Below, one piece after another: positions 1 through 8,775 of a stretch of DNA of 64,000 nt; position 1 is the stretch's first letter; every line of letters begins with the position of its first letter. The position numbers and the translations under genes were made by a program. Origin of the DNA: Flavobacteriaceae bacterium (GTDB taxonomy: Bacteria; Bacteroidota; Bacteroidia; Flavobacteriales; Flavobacteriaceae); NCBI GenBank assembly GCA_021647405.1, contig JAKIUU010000002.1, positions 100,109-164,108 on the forward strand, read 5' to 3'. The notes beneath the pieces were generated by a model. It saw only the letters and a program-made list of their open reading frames with translations. It did not search any database and was not told the DNA's origin.

Positions 1-321
1 TCCAGTAGTTCCTGAAATTATGTCATTACTTGCAGAATATAAAATAACTCTAATAACACCTGCTGATAGGGTACTCACGCCTAGTGTGTGACCAGATGCT
101 CTAGCTGTTAATAGGTGACCCGTTGCTAAGCTAAGAGCATTTTCATCAAAATTAATATCAAACTGAATAGCCGATATAACATCTGTATTATTCAAGGATA
201 TAGGTAAATCAAATGCAGTTTCTGTATTTACTTCTTTGGTTCCTAAAATAATTGTATTCTGAGAATTTAAAGTATGAAATAGAAAAATAAATGGCAATAA
301 AAATAAATAACGGTTTTTCAT
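1..321 (-). CDS. Secreted cohesin-like domain protein (3' end beyond window)
   Basis: The first 107 codons of a minus-strand gene that runs off the left edge. It opens with a signal peptide (MKNRYLFLLPFIFLFHTLNSQ). The mature part alternates short beta-strand patterns (TAFDLPISLNN, ISAIQFDINFDENALSL, GVIRVILYSAS) typical of cohesin/carbohydrate-binding-like beta sandwiches. Its ATG (319-321) shares one base with the stop codon of the upstream subtilase (TAATG), so the two are probably translationally coupled. The upstream protein carries a dockerin-like repeat, so a cohesin-dockerin partnership is possible but inferred. Total length and any sorting domain are not visible. Confidence 0.7.
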   Translation of the reverse strand, partial: MKNRYLFLLPFIFLFHTLNSQNTIILGTKEVNTETAFDLPISLNNTDVISAIQFDINFDENALSLATGHLLTARASGHTLGVSTLSAGVIRVILYSASNDIISGTTG

Positions 322-3300
322 TATTTAACTAATATTATCTGTTTCACTTCACGTTTTTTAACTCCTCCTGATCTTATTACATCTACAACTAAGAAGTATA
401 TGCCATCGTTAAGAGAACTCAAATCAATTGAAGTGTCTGTATGTCCTGAAGTATTCTTGAATACATCACTAACCCAAACTTTTTGACCTTGAATACTATA
501 AGCACTCATTTGTACTTTATCCATTTTCTCTGGTAAATAATAACTGATATTTAATAAACCATTTGTTGGATTTGGTGACATTATAAAAATATCTGTTTGA
601 TCTGTCTGTATTGGTGCTTCAATACTTAAAACAGAACCCTCTTTATAAATAGCATTTAGTTTTAAGCCTTTAGTGGCAGCAACAACTGCTTTGTCAATAT
701 CAAAACTTACTTCGCTGGTTGATGTTTTGGTTAATAGTTTTGTTTTTCCTGCTGTGATTGTGACATCTCCAAAACTATACATCATCATAATTTGCTGATT
801 ATCCTGCTGATAATTTAACCATTCAAATTTTGGTAAGTCTTTTGAAATAGAATAAGTGAAGTCTTTATCAAACGCCAATTGTAATCCTGCAATAGCTTCT
901 TTACTCTCTACATATAAATCATCTCCTTCCCAATAAAAAATAGCATCACCTTTTGGCGTATTATCATAATAGACAATACTGTTACTTCCTTTGGTAGCTA
1001 TTTTACCTGAGCTTGGGTTTAAAATAATATCTACCGTTCCTACAATATCCAATACATTTACAGCTGTGTCATTGTTTACATCTGCTGCTTTTAAAATAAA
1101 GGGGGTTGGATTGTTACCCAATATATAATCTACGTCTTGTACCAAGTCCATTACATTTACATCAAAGTCCCCATTACTATCTCCAAGCATTGAAGTGAGT
1201 GGTTGGGTAGCCACCGTTTTTGAAAAATCTGTTTCATCAAAACTTGTTCTTAGTATTTTATATTGATAATAATATCGTTTCCCTTCTTCTACATTGTAAT
1301 CTACTAATTGATTGTCTGTTATTAAGTTGGTGTTTATTTTTGTTGACTCTGTATAAGTACTGTCTGTAATGGCTTCATAGCGGTACATATTATAGCCTAA
1401 AACATCTTCTAGTAAAGTAGAGTCCGGCACTTCCCAATCTAAGGTGATTTCTCCTAAGCCAGGGGTTGCTAAAAACCCTGCGGAAGCTGAACCTGCACTT
1501 TGTACCAACATATTAAAACGACTATCCTCAATAGGAATATCAAAATAATCTAAATCGCGCGCGCCAGAAACTCTAATTCTATTGATACCATCGGCTGCCC
1601 CTATTTTTACCTCGTGTGTTACAGAATATATCTTACCGTCTGGCGACCAAGTTCCTGTTTCTGAAATAATTTTTTGAGTATAAGGCTCTCGCACTCCGTA
1701 GCTAATTTGTGGTGGATAATTAGTATCCATAGCTCTGTTAAAATACACATCAAAAGTATGTGTACCTACTCCTACAGGATCCATCAATTCATATTCATCT
1801 TGGGCGTCTTTGCCATCTACTAGAACTTTCCATACGATTGCGTGGTTGGCTTCATATGGTACTGGGGAAATACTATCTAAATTGACAAATCCGGAAAACT
1901 GTGAATAGTTCACAATGTCATTTACCTCTTTTCTATATTTTGATAGATCTGATGTACCTAAATAGGCATTTATCGGAGAATTATTTTGTTCTGTCTCAGC
2001 TGATAAAGAAATTTCATTATCAAAAATATTAATTTTAATATTTTGCTCACTTATAACATCACATTCAATACCCAAAGGAATAGCACCTCTCCACTCTCTA
2101 TTACTTCTTGAATTATTTATGAAGTTCAAATTTGTCGAATTAGAGTTAACTAAACCACTTAAATAAGATATTGAATATACATCATTGTAATAAAAATTAC
2201 TATCCTCAATAGTAAATGCACTTCCAAAAGCCAAAAGCCTAAACAAAGAGCAATCTGACATCAATATATTCTTTGCTAACACATTTTCCCCTCCATAAAA
2301 TCCATGTATCGTATGTCCTCCTGAAGGGGGATTAATCCCTTTAATTTCTGAAAACTCAAGAATTGATTTATTTTCATTTAAACTTCTAAAATTAAGCCCC
2401 ACCCAATAATTATCTTCATTTTGAAAAACAACTAAAGAATCTTTGGTTCCTTTTGCTATCATTCTAGAATTATTTATTAAGGAAATTTTTTTATCATCTG
2501 CTATATTTATTGTAGTACCTGGTTTAATGGTTAAGGTTGCATTTCCACTTAAAATTAAATTATCAGAAACTAAATACTCTTTATTTGCATATAGTGTTAA
2601 ATCATAATTAATGACACCATAAAGTAAAATTGAATTTTTAACATTAATCACAAACTCAGTTGAAGTCAAATAATCTGTATTTGACCCAAACCAGACTTTT
2701 AGATTAAATTTAATATTCACATTATTAGCCACATTAGGTGCAATCTTAATTTTTAAAGACTTGGTTAAATCTTGTAGAGTAGCGTAGGCAGAAACGGAGC
2801 CAATACTTATAATGCTATCAATTATGGTGGCTTTAGAAGTATCTTCAAATTCTGCAAATTCTATGCCTACTCTCACGTCATCTGTTGGGCCCCAATAATT
2901 TTTTATTAGAGGGAAGATTTCGATAGTTTCATTAGGTTCTAGATACCCATTTCCATTTTGACCATTGATGGTGTCTTTTGTTATGGCACTTAATACTTTT
3001 AATTGTGGCGTAGGTACTGCATCAATGGCTGCTAATATATCAACATAGTTCGAAGCTGTATTAATCAAATTCCCAAATAATAATTCTTTACTGTCCGTAG
3101 GTTTTTGTTGTAGGTATAATGCGATACCACCAGCCACTAATGGCGTAGACATAGAAGTGCCTGTTAAGGTTCTATAACCACCATTAGGTACGGTACTCAT
3201 AATGCCACTTCCCGGTGCTTTTACTTCATAATTTAATAAATTGGAATATTTAGAAAATATAGGCCCATCCTGATCATAATTTGAATATAAAGCGGCATCT

Positions 3301-4460
3301 TGAACGCCTATTACAAAAGTATAAGCACCAGGATATAATGGAACTCCAATAAAACCATCTGGACATCTTTCTGGCCCAATACAAAGTGCGTCATTCCCGG
3401 CGGCCGCAACCAACACACTGATGGCATAAGCATTTTCTAAAGCGTTTCTTAAGGTAATAGATTCTGCATAAGAGCCAAAGCTCATATTTAATATAGTTGC
3501 GCCGTTATTAGCTGCATAAGTTACGCCTTGTGCTATGGTAGAAGTATTTCCTACGCCGTTACTTTGAAAAACTTTTATAGGCATTAGTTTTACATTCCAA
3601 GCTGCGCCTGCTATTCCTATTCCATTATTTCCAACTGCTCCTGCAATACCAGCAACGTGGGTTCCGTGCATATTGTCATCTAAAGGGGCGTTGTCTAAGT
3701 TTATAAAATCCCAGCCTCGTATGTCATCTATATAGCCATTTGCATCATCGTCAAAACCTGCTACACCATTTAACTCTGCTTCGTTTGTCCAAATATTAGC
3801 TGCTAAATCGGGGTGGGTATAATCTATACCTGTATCTAAAATGGCAATTATTTGAGAGCCATCACCAGTAGTATAAGTATCCCAAACCTTGTCTATATTG
3901 GTAGCTGTTATATTGGTTTGCTGTGGATATAATGGGTCATTAACGCTTATAGTCGTTTTTGAGGTGTTATTAACTTTAGTATTCTTCTTTGGATAAATAA
4001 TATCAGAGTCAATTGTAAAATCATTAACACTGTAGTTATAATCTGGTTCAGCATATTCTACATTTACATTTTTCTTTAGTTCTTCTACTAATCCTAAAAT
4101 ATTTTCTGCTTTATCATTTAACTCTAATACAAAAGTGTTTTTAAGTGAATGTGGATTAGGAACACGAAGATCTCTCTTTTTTGAACTTTTACGAGCCACA
4201 CTTTTTTGTATAGACTTCTCAGAAAATAATACATCTGTTTTCTTTACTTTCTTTTGAATGCCCAATAACGCGCCTATATCCATTTGTGTAGTACCAACTC
4301 CTTTGGCACTATACTTTACATTGGTATCAACATTGTCTTTTAGTTTTACAATGATTTTCCCTGGAACAAAATTAAATTGGTCTGTTCTTGGGTCGTGCTT
4401 TTGGGCGTAATTGAATTGAATTGATAACGCTAGGGCTAATAGGGATAATAATTTTTTCAT
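321..4460 (-). CDS. T9SS-secreted subtilisin-like protease (S8) with FnIII, dockerin and sorting domains
   Basis: A 1379-residue secreted serine protease. I chose the ATG at 4460 because it gives a clean signal peptide (MKKLLSLLALALSIQFNYAQ); a frame extension to 4508 lacks one. An inhibitor-like propeptide precedes the S8 domain, whose triad is visible: Asp209 in ILDTGID, His268 in HGTHVAG and Ser436 in GTSMSTP. A CARDB-like segment (NGYLEPNETIEI), a beta-helix-like middle, a fibronectin III-like region (about 1015-1080) and a dockerin-like pair of calcium loops follow (GDSNGDFDVNVMD and ADVNNDTAVNVLD, about 1090-1147). A type A T9SS sorting domain begins near 1290 (SPNPTNG) and ends in QIILVK. 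It lies downstream of a two-component pair with a matching operator in its leader. The substrate is unknown. Confidence 0.92.
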   Translation of the reverse strand: MKKLLSLLALALSIQFNYAQKHDPRTDQFNFVPGKIIVKLKDNVDTNVKYSAKGVGTTQMDIGALLGIQKKVKKTDVLFSEKSIQKSVARKSSKKRDLRVPNPHSLKNTFVLELNDKAENILGLVEELKKNVNVEYAEPDYNYSVNDFTIDSDIIYPKKNTKVNNTSKTTISVNDPLYPQQTNITATNIDKVWDTYTTGDGSQIIAILDTGIDYTHPDLAANIWTNEAELNGVAGFDDDANGYIDDIRGWDFINLDNAPLDDNMHGTHVAGIAGAVGNNGIGIAGAAWNVKLMPIKVFQSNGVGNTSTIAQGVTYAANNGATILNMSFGSYAESITLRNALENAYAISVLVAAAGNDALCIGPERCPDGFIGVPLYPGAYTFVIGVQDAALYSNYDQDGPIFSKYSNLLNYEVKAPGSGIMSTVPNGGYRTLTGTSMSTPLVAGGIALYLQQKPTDSKELLFGNLINTASNYVDILAAIDAVPTPQLKVLSAITKDTINGQNGNGYLEPNETIEIFPLIKNYWGPTDDVRVGIEFAEFEDTSKATIIDSIISIGSVSAYATLQDLTKSLKIKIAPNVANNVNIKFNLKVWFGSNTDYLTSTEFVINVKNSILLYGVINYDLTLYANKEYLVSDNLILSGNATLTIKPGTTINIADDKKISLINNSRMIAKGTKDSLVVFQNEDNYWVGLNFRSLNENKSILEFSEIKGINPPSGGHTIHGFYGGENVLAKNILMSDCSLFRLLAFGSAFTIEDSNFYYNDVYSISYLSGLVNSNSTNLNFINNSRSNREWRGAIPLGIECDVISEQNIKINIFDNEISLSAETEQNNSPINAYLGTSDLSKYRKEVNDIVNYSQFSGFVNLDSISPVPYEANHAIVWKVLVDGKDAQDEYELMDPVGVGTHTFDVYFNRAMDTNYPPQISYGVREPYTQKIISETGTWSPDGKIYSVTHEVKIGAADGINRIRVSGARDLDYFDIPIEDSRFNMLVQSAGSASAGFLATPGLGEITLDWEVPDSTLLEDVLGYNMYRYEAITDSTYTESTKINTNLITDNQLVDYNVEEGKRYYYQYKILRTSFDETDFSKTVATQPLTSMLGDSNGDFDVNVMDLVQDVDYILGNNPTPFILKAADVNNDTAVNVLDIVGTVDIILNPSSGKIATKGSNSIVYYDNTPKGDAIFYWEGDDLYVESKEAIAGLQLAFDKDFTYSISKDLPKFEWLNYQQDNQQIMMMYSFGDVTITAGKTKLLTKTSTSEVSFDIDKAVVAATKGLKLNAIYKEGSVLSIEAPIQTDQTDIFIMSPNPTNGLLNISYYLPEKMDKVQMSAYSIQGQKVWVSDVFKNTSGHTDTSIDLSSLNDGIYFLVVDVIRSGGVKKREVKQIILVK

Positions 4461-4509
4461 ATTACAAAAATTTAAAATTAAATTTATGCAATTTGGAATA
4501 TTATACATT

Positions 4510-4525
4510 TACTCATTTCTGAGTA
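4510..4525. promoter_or_regulatory. NarL-type 7-2-7 operator candidate upstream of the subtilase
   Basis: TACTCAT-TT-CTGAGTA is an inverted repeat with 6-bp perfect arms, about 50 bp before the subtilase ATG. The same arms and spacing recur upstream of the response regulator gene (5192-5207). The heptamer TACTCAT fits the NarL consensus TACYYMT. That the neighbouring LuxR-type regulator binds here is inference. Confidence 0.55.
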
Positions 4526-4568
4526 TTTATCTCCTCATTTTTAAAAAGAAAACAATATAATTTTGTGA

Positions 4569-5135
4569 TTAAACCAACTTCCCCTTTACAGCATAAGTTA
4601 TCAATTCTGCTGTATTTTTGGTGTGGGTTTTTTCTAGAATGGTACGGCGGTGGGTGTCAACTGTATGGCGGCTAATATTGAGTAAGGTGCCAATTTTAGC
4701 ACTGTTATGGCCTTGGGCTACAGCGCTGATAATCTGAATTTCTCTGGCTGTAAGCAGGCTTTGCGTCTTCACTTTAAAACGGCCTATACACTGTTTGAGT
4801 TCTTCTATACTTACGGGTTTTAACAGGTAATCAAAGACATTGTTTTTAATGGCTTTTATGGCGTAATGGTCGTGAGAAGTGACAAAAACTATTTTGATGT
4901 TTTGTGCAAAGTGATTCATTTCTTCGGCAATTTCTATACCTGTTTTGCCGGGCATTTCTACATCTAAAAAAACCAAATCGGGGTGGCTGTTTATTACAAG
5001 AGAGACATTGCTAAACGGTTTGGTAATTTCTTTGACAATCTTAATTTCAGGAAAGTGCTCTAGCAATAATTTTAAACGGTTAATGGCGCGTAACTCGTCA
5101 TCTATTATAATTGTTTTGATTTTATGTGAGGGCAT
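4569..5135 (-). CDS. Response regulator, receiver plus LuxR/NarL-type HTH
   Basis: A 188-residue response regulator. The receiver domain (about 5-122) has the acidic pair Asp12/Asp13, phosphoacceptor Asp58 (LVFLDVEMPG), the Thr/Ser switch (FVTSHD) and Lys in LLKPV. Its shape resembles LytTR-family receivers. The C-terminus (about 129-188), however, is a LuxR/GerE helix-turn-helix (LTAREIQIISAVAQGHNSAKIG, then ISRHTVDTHRRTI) rather than a LytTR domain. It follows the sensor kinase gene by 94 bp in the same direction, so they are very likely a cognate pair. The gap holds a palindromic operator candidate that suggests autoregulation, and a second copy precedes the subtilase. Confidence 0.92.
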   Translation of the reverse strand: MPSHKIKTIIIDDELRAINRLKLLLEHFPEIKIVKEITKPFSNVSLVINSHPDLVFLDVEMPGKTGIEIAEEMNHFAQNIKIVFVTSHDHYAIKAIKNNVFDYLLKPVSIEELKQCIGRFKVKTQSLLTAREIQIISAVAQGHNSAKIGTLLNISRHTVDTHRRTILEKTHTKNTAELITYAVKGKLV

Positions 5136-5191
5136 TATTTAACCATCTTGAAATTAAAGCACTAAGATAGTTAATATTGTTGTATTTTTAA

Positions 5192-5220
5192 TACTCATTA
5201 ATGAGTAGTTCACTACTCAT
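5192..5220. promoter_or_regulatory. NarL-type operator candidate with extra half-site upstream of the regulator
   Basis: TACTCAT-TA-ATGAGTA (5192-5207) is a perfect 16-bp palindrome with two TACTCAT heptamers separated by two bases. A third TACTCAT begins at 5214, 22 bp (about two helical turns) from the first. The block sits in the gap between kinase stop and regulator start, 57 bp before the regulator ATG. The sequence is directly visible; the regulator binding it is inferred. Confidence 0.6.
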
Positions 5221-5229
5221 TAAAAGGGA

Positions 5230-7299
5230 CTAATTGCTTATTAAAACCTCAATTTTAAGGCCTTGTACGGCTTTTTTACTGTCTAAAACCTCAATAATTT
5301 TATGACTTATCTTCCTTTTGTAGAGTTTAAAATAGAGCTTGTAGATATTTTCCATAATCAACAGCCCATTTCCTGTTGAATTCTTTTTAAGTTTGGCACT
5401 TTTAATAATACCACCACCATTATCTTCTACGCTCAAAAAAAGGTTTTTGTCTTTATTTTTAATCTCGATTTTTAAAAGGCCATTGGTTTTGTTATAAAGA
5501 CCGTGCTTTAAGGCGTTTTCTACATAGGTAAACAACACGTGTTTGGGTATGGGTGTTTGCGTGTCTATACTTTTATCTATGTTTATATGATAGTCAAAAC
5601 TGTTGTTAAATCTTATTTTTTGAAGGTCTAGATAGTTTATAACATAATCTATTTCTTCTTGTAAACCAATCGAAATCTTATCGGATTGCCATAAAGTGCG
5701 CCGCATAAAATCAGAAAAATGGCAAATAAAATTGTCGGCTTCTATCTTGTTATCCATCAATTTCATTTCGCTAATGGTATTGATGGCGTTAAATACAAAA
5801 TGCGAATCGACTTGATTTTTTATGGTCTTAATTTGTAGTTTAGATATCTCGTTTTCTATAGCCAGCTTTTTTGCCTCTCTGTATTTCTGCCCTTTAATAA
5901 TTAATAAAACCAATGCCAAAACCGAAAGGTAAATACCTAAAAAAACGAGGTATTTAAAATAGTACATCTCGTTTTTTGTATAATCATAAATAAAATAATA
6001 GTCGCCTTTTTGAAAATAGAGTTGGTTTTTATTTTTGCTTAGTTTTTTTAAACCATAGTGTAAAATTCCTTTAATATCTTTTGGAATCTGTATGGTTACA
6101 GGATGGGTAAAATTATGGCGATAAATGGTGATATTATCTTCTTTAAAAGCAACACTGAGCCACTCATTTTTTCGGTCATTATCAACATCTAGTGGATATA
6201 AAAATGTATTTGGTCTTAGAATAGATGCTTTAACTTCTTTTAAGTTATAATCAAATTCTTTTGCTTCACCTGATAAACCATTATAAACTATAACTCTGTT
6301 TTTAATTGCATCCAGAAAAAACCAATTTACATGCTTGAACTCAAGTATCAGTTTTTCTTTTAATTTTTCACCTTTTAAAGAAAAAACCATCAGTTTTGTA
6401 GGAGTAATATCCGTTTTACTTGAGTTTAACAAAGAGATAATTTTATAACCCGCTTTGTCCTTAAAAAAAAAAGAATGCAATCCCGAAAAGGGCACTTTTT
6501 CCGCAACAGGCTCAAACAAAAAACTTAAATCATTTTTTAACACCATTAACCAAGTACTATAGTCTGATCGTTTGGTAAAAACAGTATCAATACTATTTCC
6601 AGAAGAGTTATTTTGTAAAATAATTTCCTCTTTACTGTCATTATCTAAATCAAGAACTTGACTTATAGATGAAACATTGGTTAAATGAGGCGATTGGTAT
6701 ATTTTATTTGTAGCTAAATTATATTTATAAGCTTTACGCGGATAGCCTTTAAAACCAGTCTGTAAAGTAAATAAAACCTCGTTTTTATCTTTAGAATGTA
6801 ACAATCTTGAGCCCAGACCAATATTAAATTTATAGTCACCATGAAATGGCACAATAGTGTCTATAAATATTTTTCTGTTATCAATACCATTTTTGGCTAA
6901 GGGTTCTATAACATTTAAAAAAGCAGAATCCTTTTTTTGCGTTATAAAATAAATTTCATTAAAACCGTTTTTATTAACATCTAAAAACCAAAGGGTTTTA
7001 TTGCTTTTGGGGAAGTGAGTTTGGTAATTCCATTGCTCTATTAAATCGCCATTAGGCTTATAAATATTAAAACAGGCTAGTTTATTTACATTATCGAAAC
7101 AGGTTATCTTTTCGCTTTTGTTATCATTGTTTAAATCAGCAAAATAAATGCGTTTATTTTCTTTTATAAATCCACCTTTTTCTTTTAATGTTATATGGTA
7201 TTTAGAAAAGTATTCGGGTAAATTGAAAAAAATAAATACCGCTATTACAAAAGCAATAAAATATTGGTTGAGCAGTATAGCAATAAGTTTGTTTTTCAT
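5230..7299 (-). CDS. LytS-family sensor histidine kinase with FG-GAP/VCBS-like sensor region
   Basis: A 689-residue membrane kinase. The N-terminal membrane segment (about 10-28) leads into a large extracytoplasmic region containing at least four D-x-[DN]-x-[DN]-like loops (FADLNNDNKSE, FLDVNKNGFNE, VLDLDNDSKEE and PLDVDNDRKNE, near 54, 106, 217 and 368). These are typical of calcium-binding FG-GAP/VCBS propellers. A second membrane helix (about 445-467) and a coiled segment lead to the His_kinase domain of the LytS/YehU class, with His500 in SHFVFNAINT, an N box (YVENALKHG) and G boxes (DNGGG, GNGL). It is the likely partner of the regulator at 4569-5135. The ligand is unknown; the propeller suggests a protein, glycan or Ca2+-dependent signal. 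Confidence 0.9.
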   Translation of the reverse strand: MKNKLIAILLNQYFIAFVIAVFIFFNLPEYFSKYHITLKEKGGFIKENKRIYFADLNNDNKSEKITCFDNVNKLACFNIYKPNGDLIEQWNYQTHFPKSNKTLWFLDVNKNGFNEIYFITQKKDSAFLNVIEPLAKNGIDNRKIFIDTIVPFHGDYKFNIGLGSRLLHSKDKNEVLFTLQTGFKGYPRKAYKYNLATNKIYQSPHLTNVSSISQVLDLDNDSKEEIILQNNSSGNSIDTVFTKRSDYSTWLMVLKNDLSFLFEPVAEKVPFSGLHSFFFKDKAGYKIISLLNSSKTDITPTKLMVFSLKGEKLKEKLILEFKHVNWFFLDAIKNRVIVYNGLSGEAKEFDYNLKEVKASILRPNTFLYPLDVDNDRKNEWLSVAFKEDNITIYRHNFTHPVTIQIPKDIKGILHYGLKKLSKNKNQLYFQKGDYYFIYDYTKNEMYYFKYLVFLGIYLSVLALVLLIIKGQKYREAKKLAIENEISKLQIKTIKNQVDSHFVFNAINTISEMKLMDNKIEADNFICHFSDFMRRTLWQSDKISIGLQEEIDYVINYLDLQKIRFNNSFDYHINIDKSIDTQTPIPKHVLFTYVENALKHGLYNKTNGLLKIEIKNKDKNLFLSVEDNGGGIIKSAKLKKNSTGNGLLIMENIYKLYFKLYKRKISHKIIEVLDSKKAVQGLKIEVLISN

Positions 7300-7419
7300 A
7301 CTTGCTAAGGTTTCTAAATCAGCATAAAAAAAATTAACAGTTTTCTTTTAGAAGCGTATTTGGGTTATAGATTTGGTTTAAGTTTTTTGGTAGGTAAATT
7401 TAACAATAAATTTTGACAC

Positions 7420-7456
7420 CTACCTCTCCCAGAGTTTGAAACTCTGGGAGAGGTAG
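7420..7456. repeat. 37-bp perfect palindrome
   Basis: An 18-bp perfect stem (from CTACCTCTCCCAGAGTTT) around a single central G, between queA and the kinase gene. There is no T-run after either arm, so it is a poor intrinsic terminator. It resembles the interspersed intergenic palindromes common in Flavobacteriaceae genomes. Confidence 0.75.
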
Positions 7457-7465
7457 TAATAACCA

Positions 7466-7494
7466 AAAGCGCCGTGGCAATGCCACGGCGCTTT
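7466..7494 (-). terminator. Hairpin downstream of queA
   Basis: AAAGCGCCGTGGCA and its complement pair around a single A, giving a 14-bp GC-rich stem that starts 23 nt after the queA stop. On the minus strand the right arm ends in a short T-run (CTTTTGG). It probably ends queA transcription. Confidence 0.6.
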
Positions 7495-7516
7495 AAATAT
7501 AATATTTAAAAATCGT

Positions 7517-8566
7517 TTAAATAATCAACATCGCATCGCCATAAGAAAAGAAAGTGTATTTTTCTTTAATAGCTTCGGCGTAAGCTTCTTTTAGGAAATC
7601 GTATCCTGCAAAAGCAGCTGTCATCATCATTAAAGTTGACTTAGGTGTATGAAAATTGGTTATCATACAGTTGGCAATATTAAATTCGTAGGGTGGAAAA
7701 ATAAATTTATTGGTCCATCCGTCAAGCACATTTAACCTTAAACTTGCCGACACAGAACTTTCTAAAGCACGCATAACCGTTGTGCCACTCGCACAAATAC
7801 GTTTGTTATTATCTAGGGCATAATTTATTTTACCGATAACATTATTAGGAATTACAACACGTTCTGAGTCCATTTTATGTTTTGACAAATCTTCTACCTC
7901 AACTGGGCTAAAAGTTCCCAAGCCCACATGAAGTGTTACTTCTGGCAATTCTACACCTTTTATTTCCAAACGTTTAAGCAAGTGTTTCGAAAAATGCAAC
8001 CCCGCTGTAGGTGCGGCTACAGAACCTTCGTGTTTGGCATAAATAGTTTGATAACGCTCTTTGTCAGAATCTTCGGCATCTCTTTTTATGTATTTAGGTA
8101 AAGGCGTTTGGCCCAATTCTTTAAGCTTTGTTCTAAAGGCTTCATAGCTGCCATCAAACAAAAAACGAAGTGTTCTTCCTCTTGATGTTGTGTTGTCAAT
8201 TACTTCAGCAACCAAGCTTTCGTCTTCACCAAAAAAGAGTTTGTTTCCTATGCGTATTTTTCTTGCTGGATCTACCAATACATCCCATAAACGGCTTTCT
8301 GCATTGAGTTCTCTCAATAAAAAAACTTCAATTCTTGCCCCTGTTTTTTCTTTATTTCCAAACAAACGGGCTGGAAAAACTTTGGTGTTGTTAAGTACCA
8401 TAACATCCCCTTCTTCAAAATAGTCAATTAAATCTTTAAACTTTTTGTGTTCAATGGTTTGTTCTTTACGATTGAGCACCATTAGTCTGGCTTCGTCGCG
8501 GTGTTCAGAGGGGTATTCTGCTAATAATTCTGGTGGTAAGTCAAAATTAAATTGTGATAATTTCAT
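7517..8566 (-). CDS. queA: S-adenosylmethionine:tRNA ribosyltransferase-isomerase
   Basis: A 349-residue cytoplasmic enzyme that transfers and isomerises the ribosyl moiety of SAM onto 7-aminomethyl-7-deazaguanine in tRNA, making epoxyqueuosine in the queuosine pathway. Family hallmarks are present from end to end: FDLPPELLAEYPSEHRDEARLMV at the start, GDVMVLNNTKVFPARL, SVAAPTAGLHFSKHLL, and a C-terminus with NFHTPKSTLMMMTAAFAG and FSYGDAM. I chose the ATG at 8566; an in-frame TTG two codons upstream is less likely. A promoter fitting the phylum consensus lies about 90 bp upstream. It is transcribed alone, with a hairpin after its stop. Confidence 0.97.
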   Translation of the reverse strand: MKLSQFNFDLPPELLAEYPSEHRDEARLMVLNRKEQTIEHKKFKDLIDYFEEGDVMVLNNTKVFPARLFGNKEKTGARIEVFLLRELNAESRLWDVLVDPARKIRIGNKLFFGEDESLVAEVIDNTTSRGRTLRFLFDGSYEAFRTKLKELGQTPLPKYIKRDAEDSDKERYQTIYAKHEGSVAAPTAGLHFSKHLLKRLEIKGVELPEVTLHVGLGTFSPVEVEDLSKHKMDSERVVIPNNVIGKINYALDNNKRICASGTTVMRALESSVSASLRLNVLDGWTNKFIFPPYEFNIANCMITNFHTPKSTLMMMTAAFAGYDFLKEAYAEAIKEKYTFFSYGDAMLII

Positions 8567-8653
8567 TTTCAAAATATTACATAATTTATATTGAAGACAT
8601 CAACTATATCTTCAATTGGTTGTCATTATTTTATTAAATTGGGTAAAAGCCTG

Positions 8654-8685
8654 CAAATATACACTATTGACATAGGGCTTGTCAA
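8654..8685 (-). promoter_or_regulatory. Promoter of queA (TTG-N21-TATATTTG)
   Basis: On the minus strand TTG (8685-8683) and TATATTTG (8661-8654) are separated by 21 nt, within the 17-23 nt range described for Bacteroidota primary promoters. It lies about 90 bp before the queA start. Confidence 0.6.
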
Positions 8686-8748
8686 GTTTATGGGCGATTA
8701 TTTATTATTCTCCTACTTTTTAGGCGCTCGTTATGATTTACGATTGTG

Positions 8749-8756
8749 TATATTTG
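8749..8756 (+). promoter_or_regulatory. -7 box upstream of ubiE
   Basis: TATATTTG matches the TAnnTTTG consensus 19 bp before the ubiE ATG. No TTG is seen at the usual distance upstream, so only the -7 element is supported. Confidence 0.4.
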
Positions 8757-8775
8757 CACAAATTTTTAATAGCTA

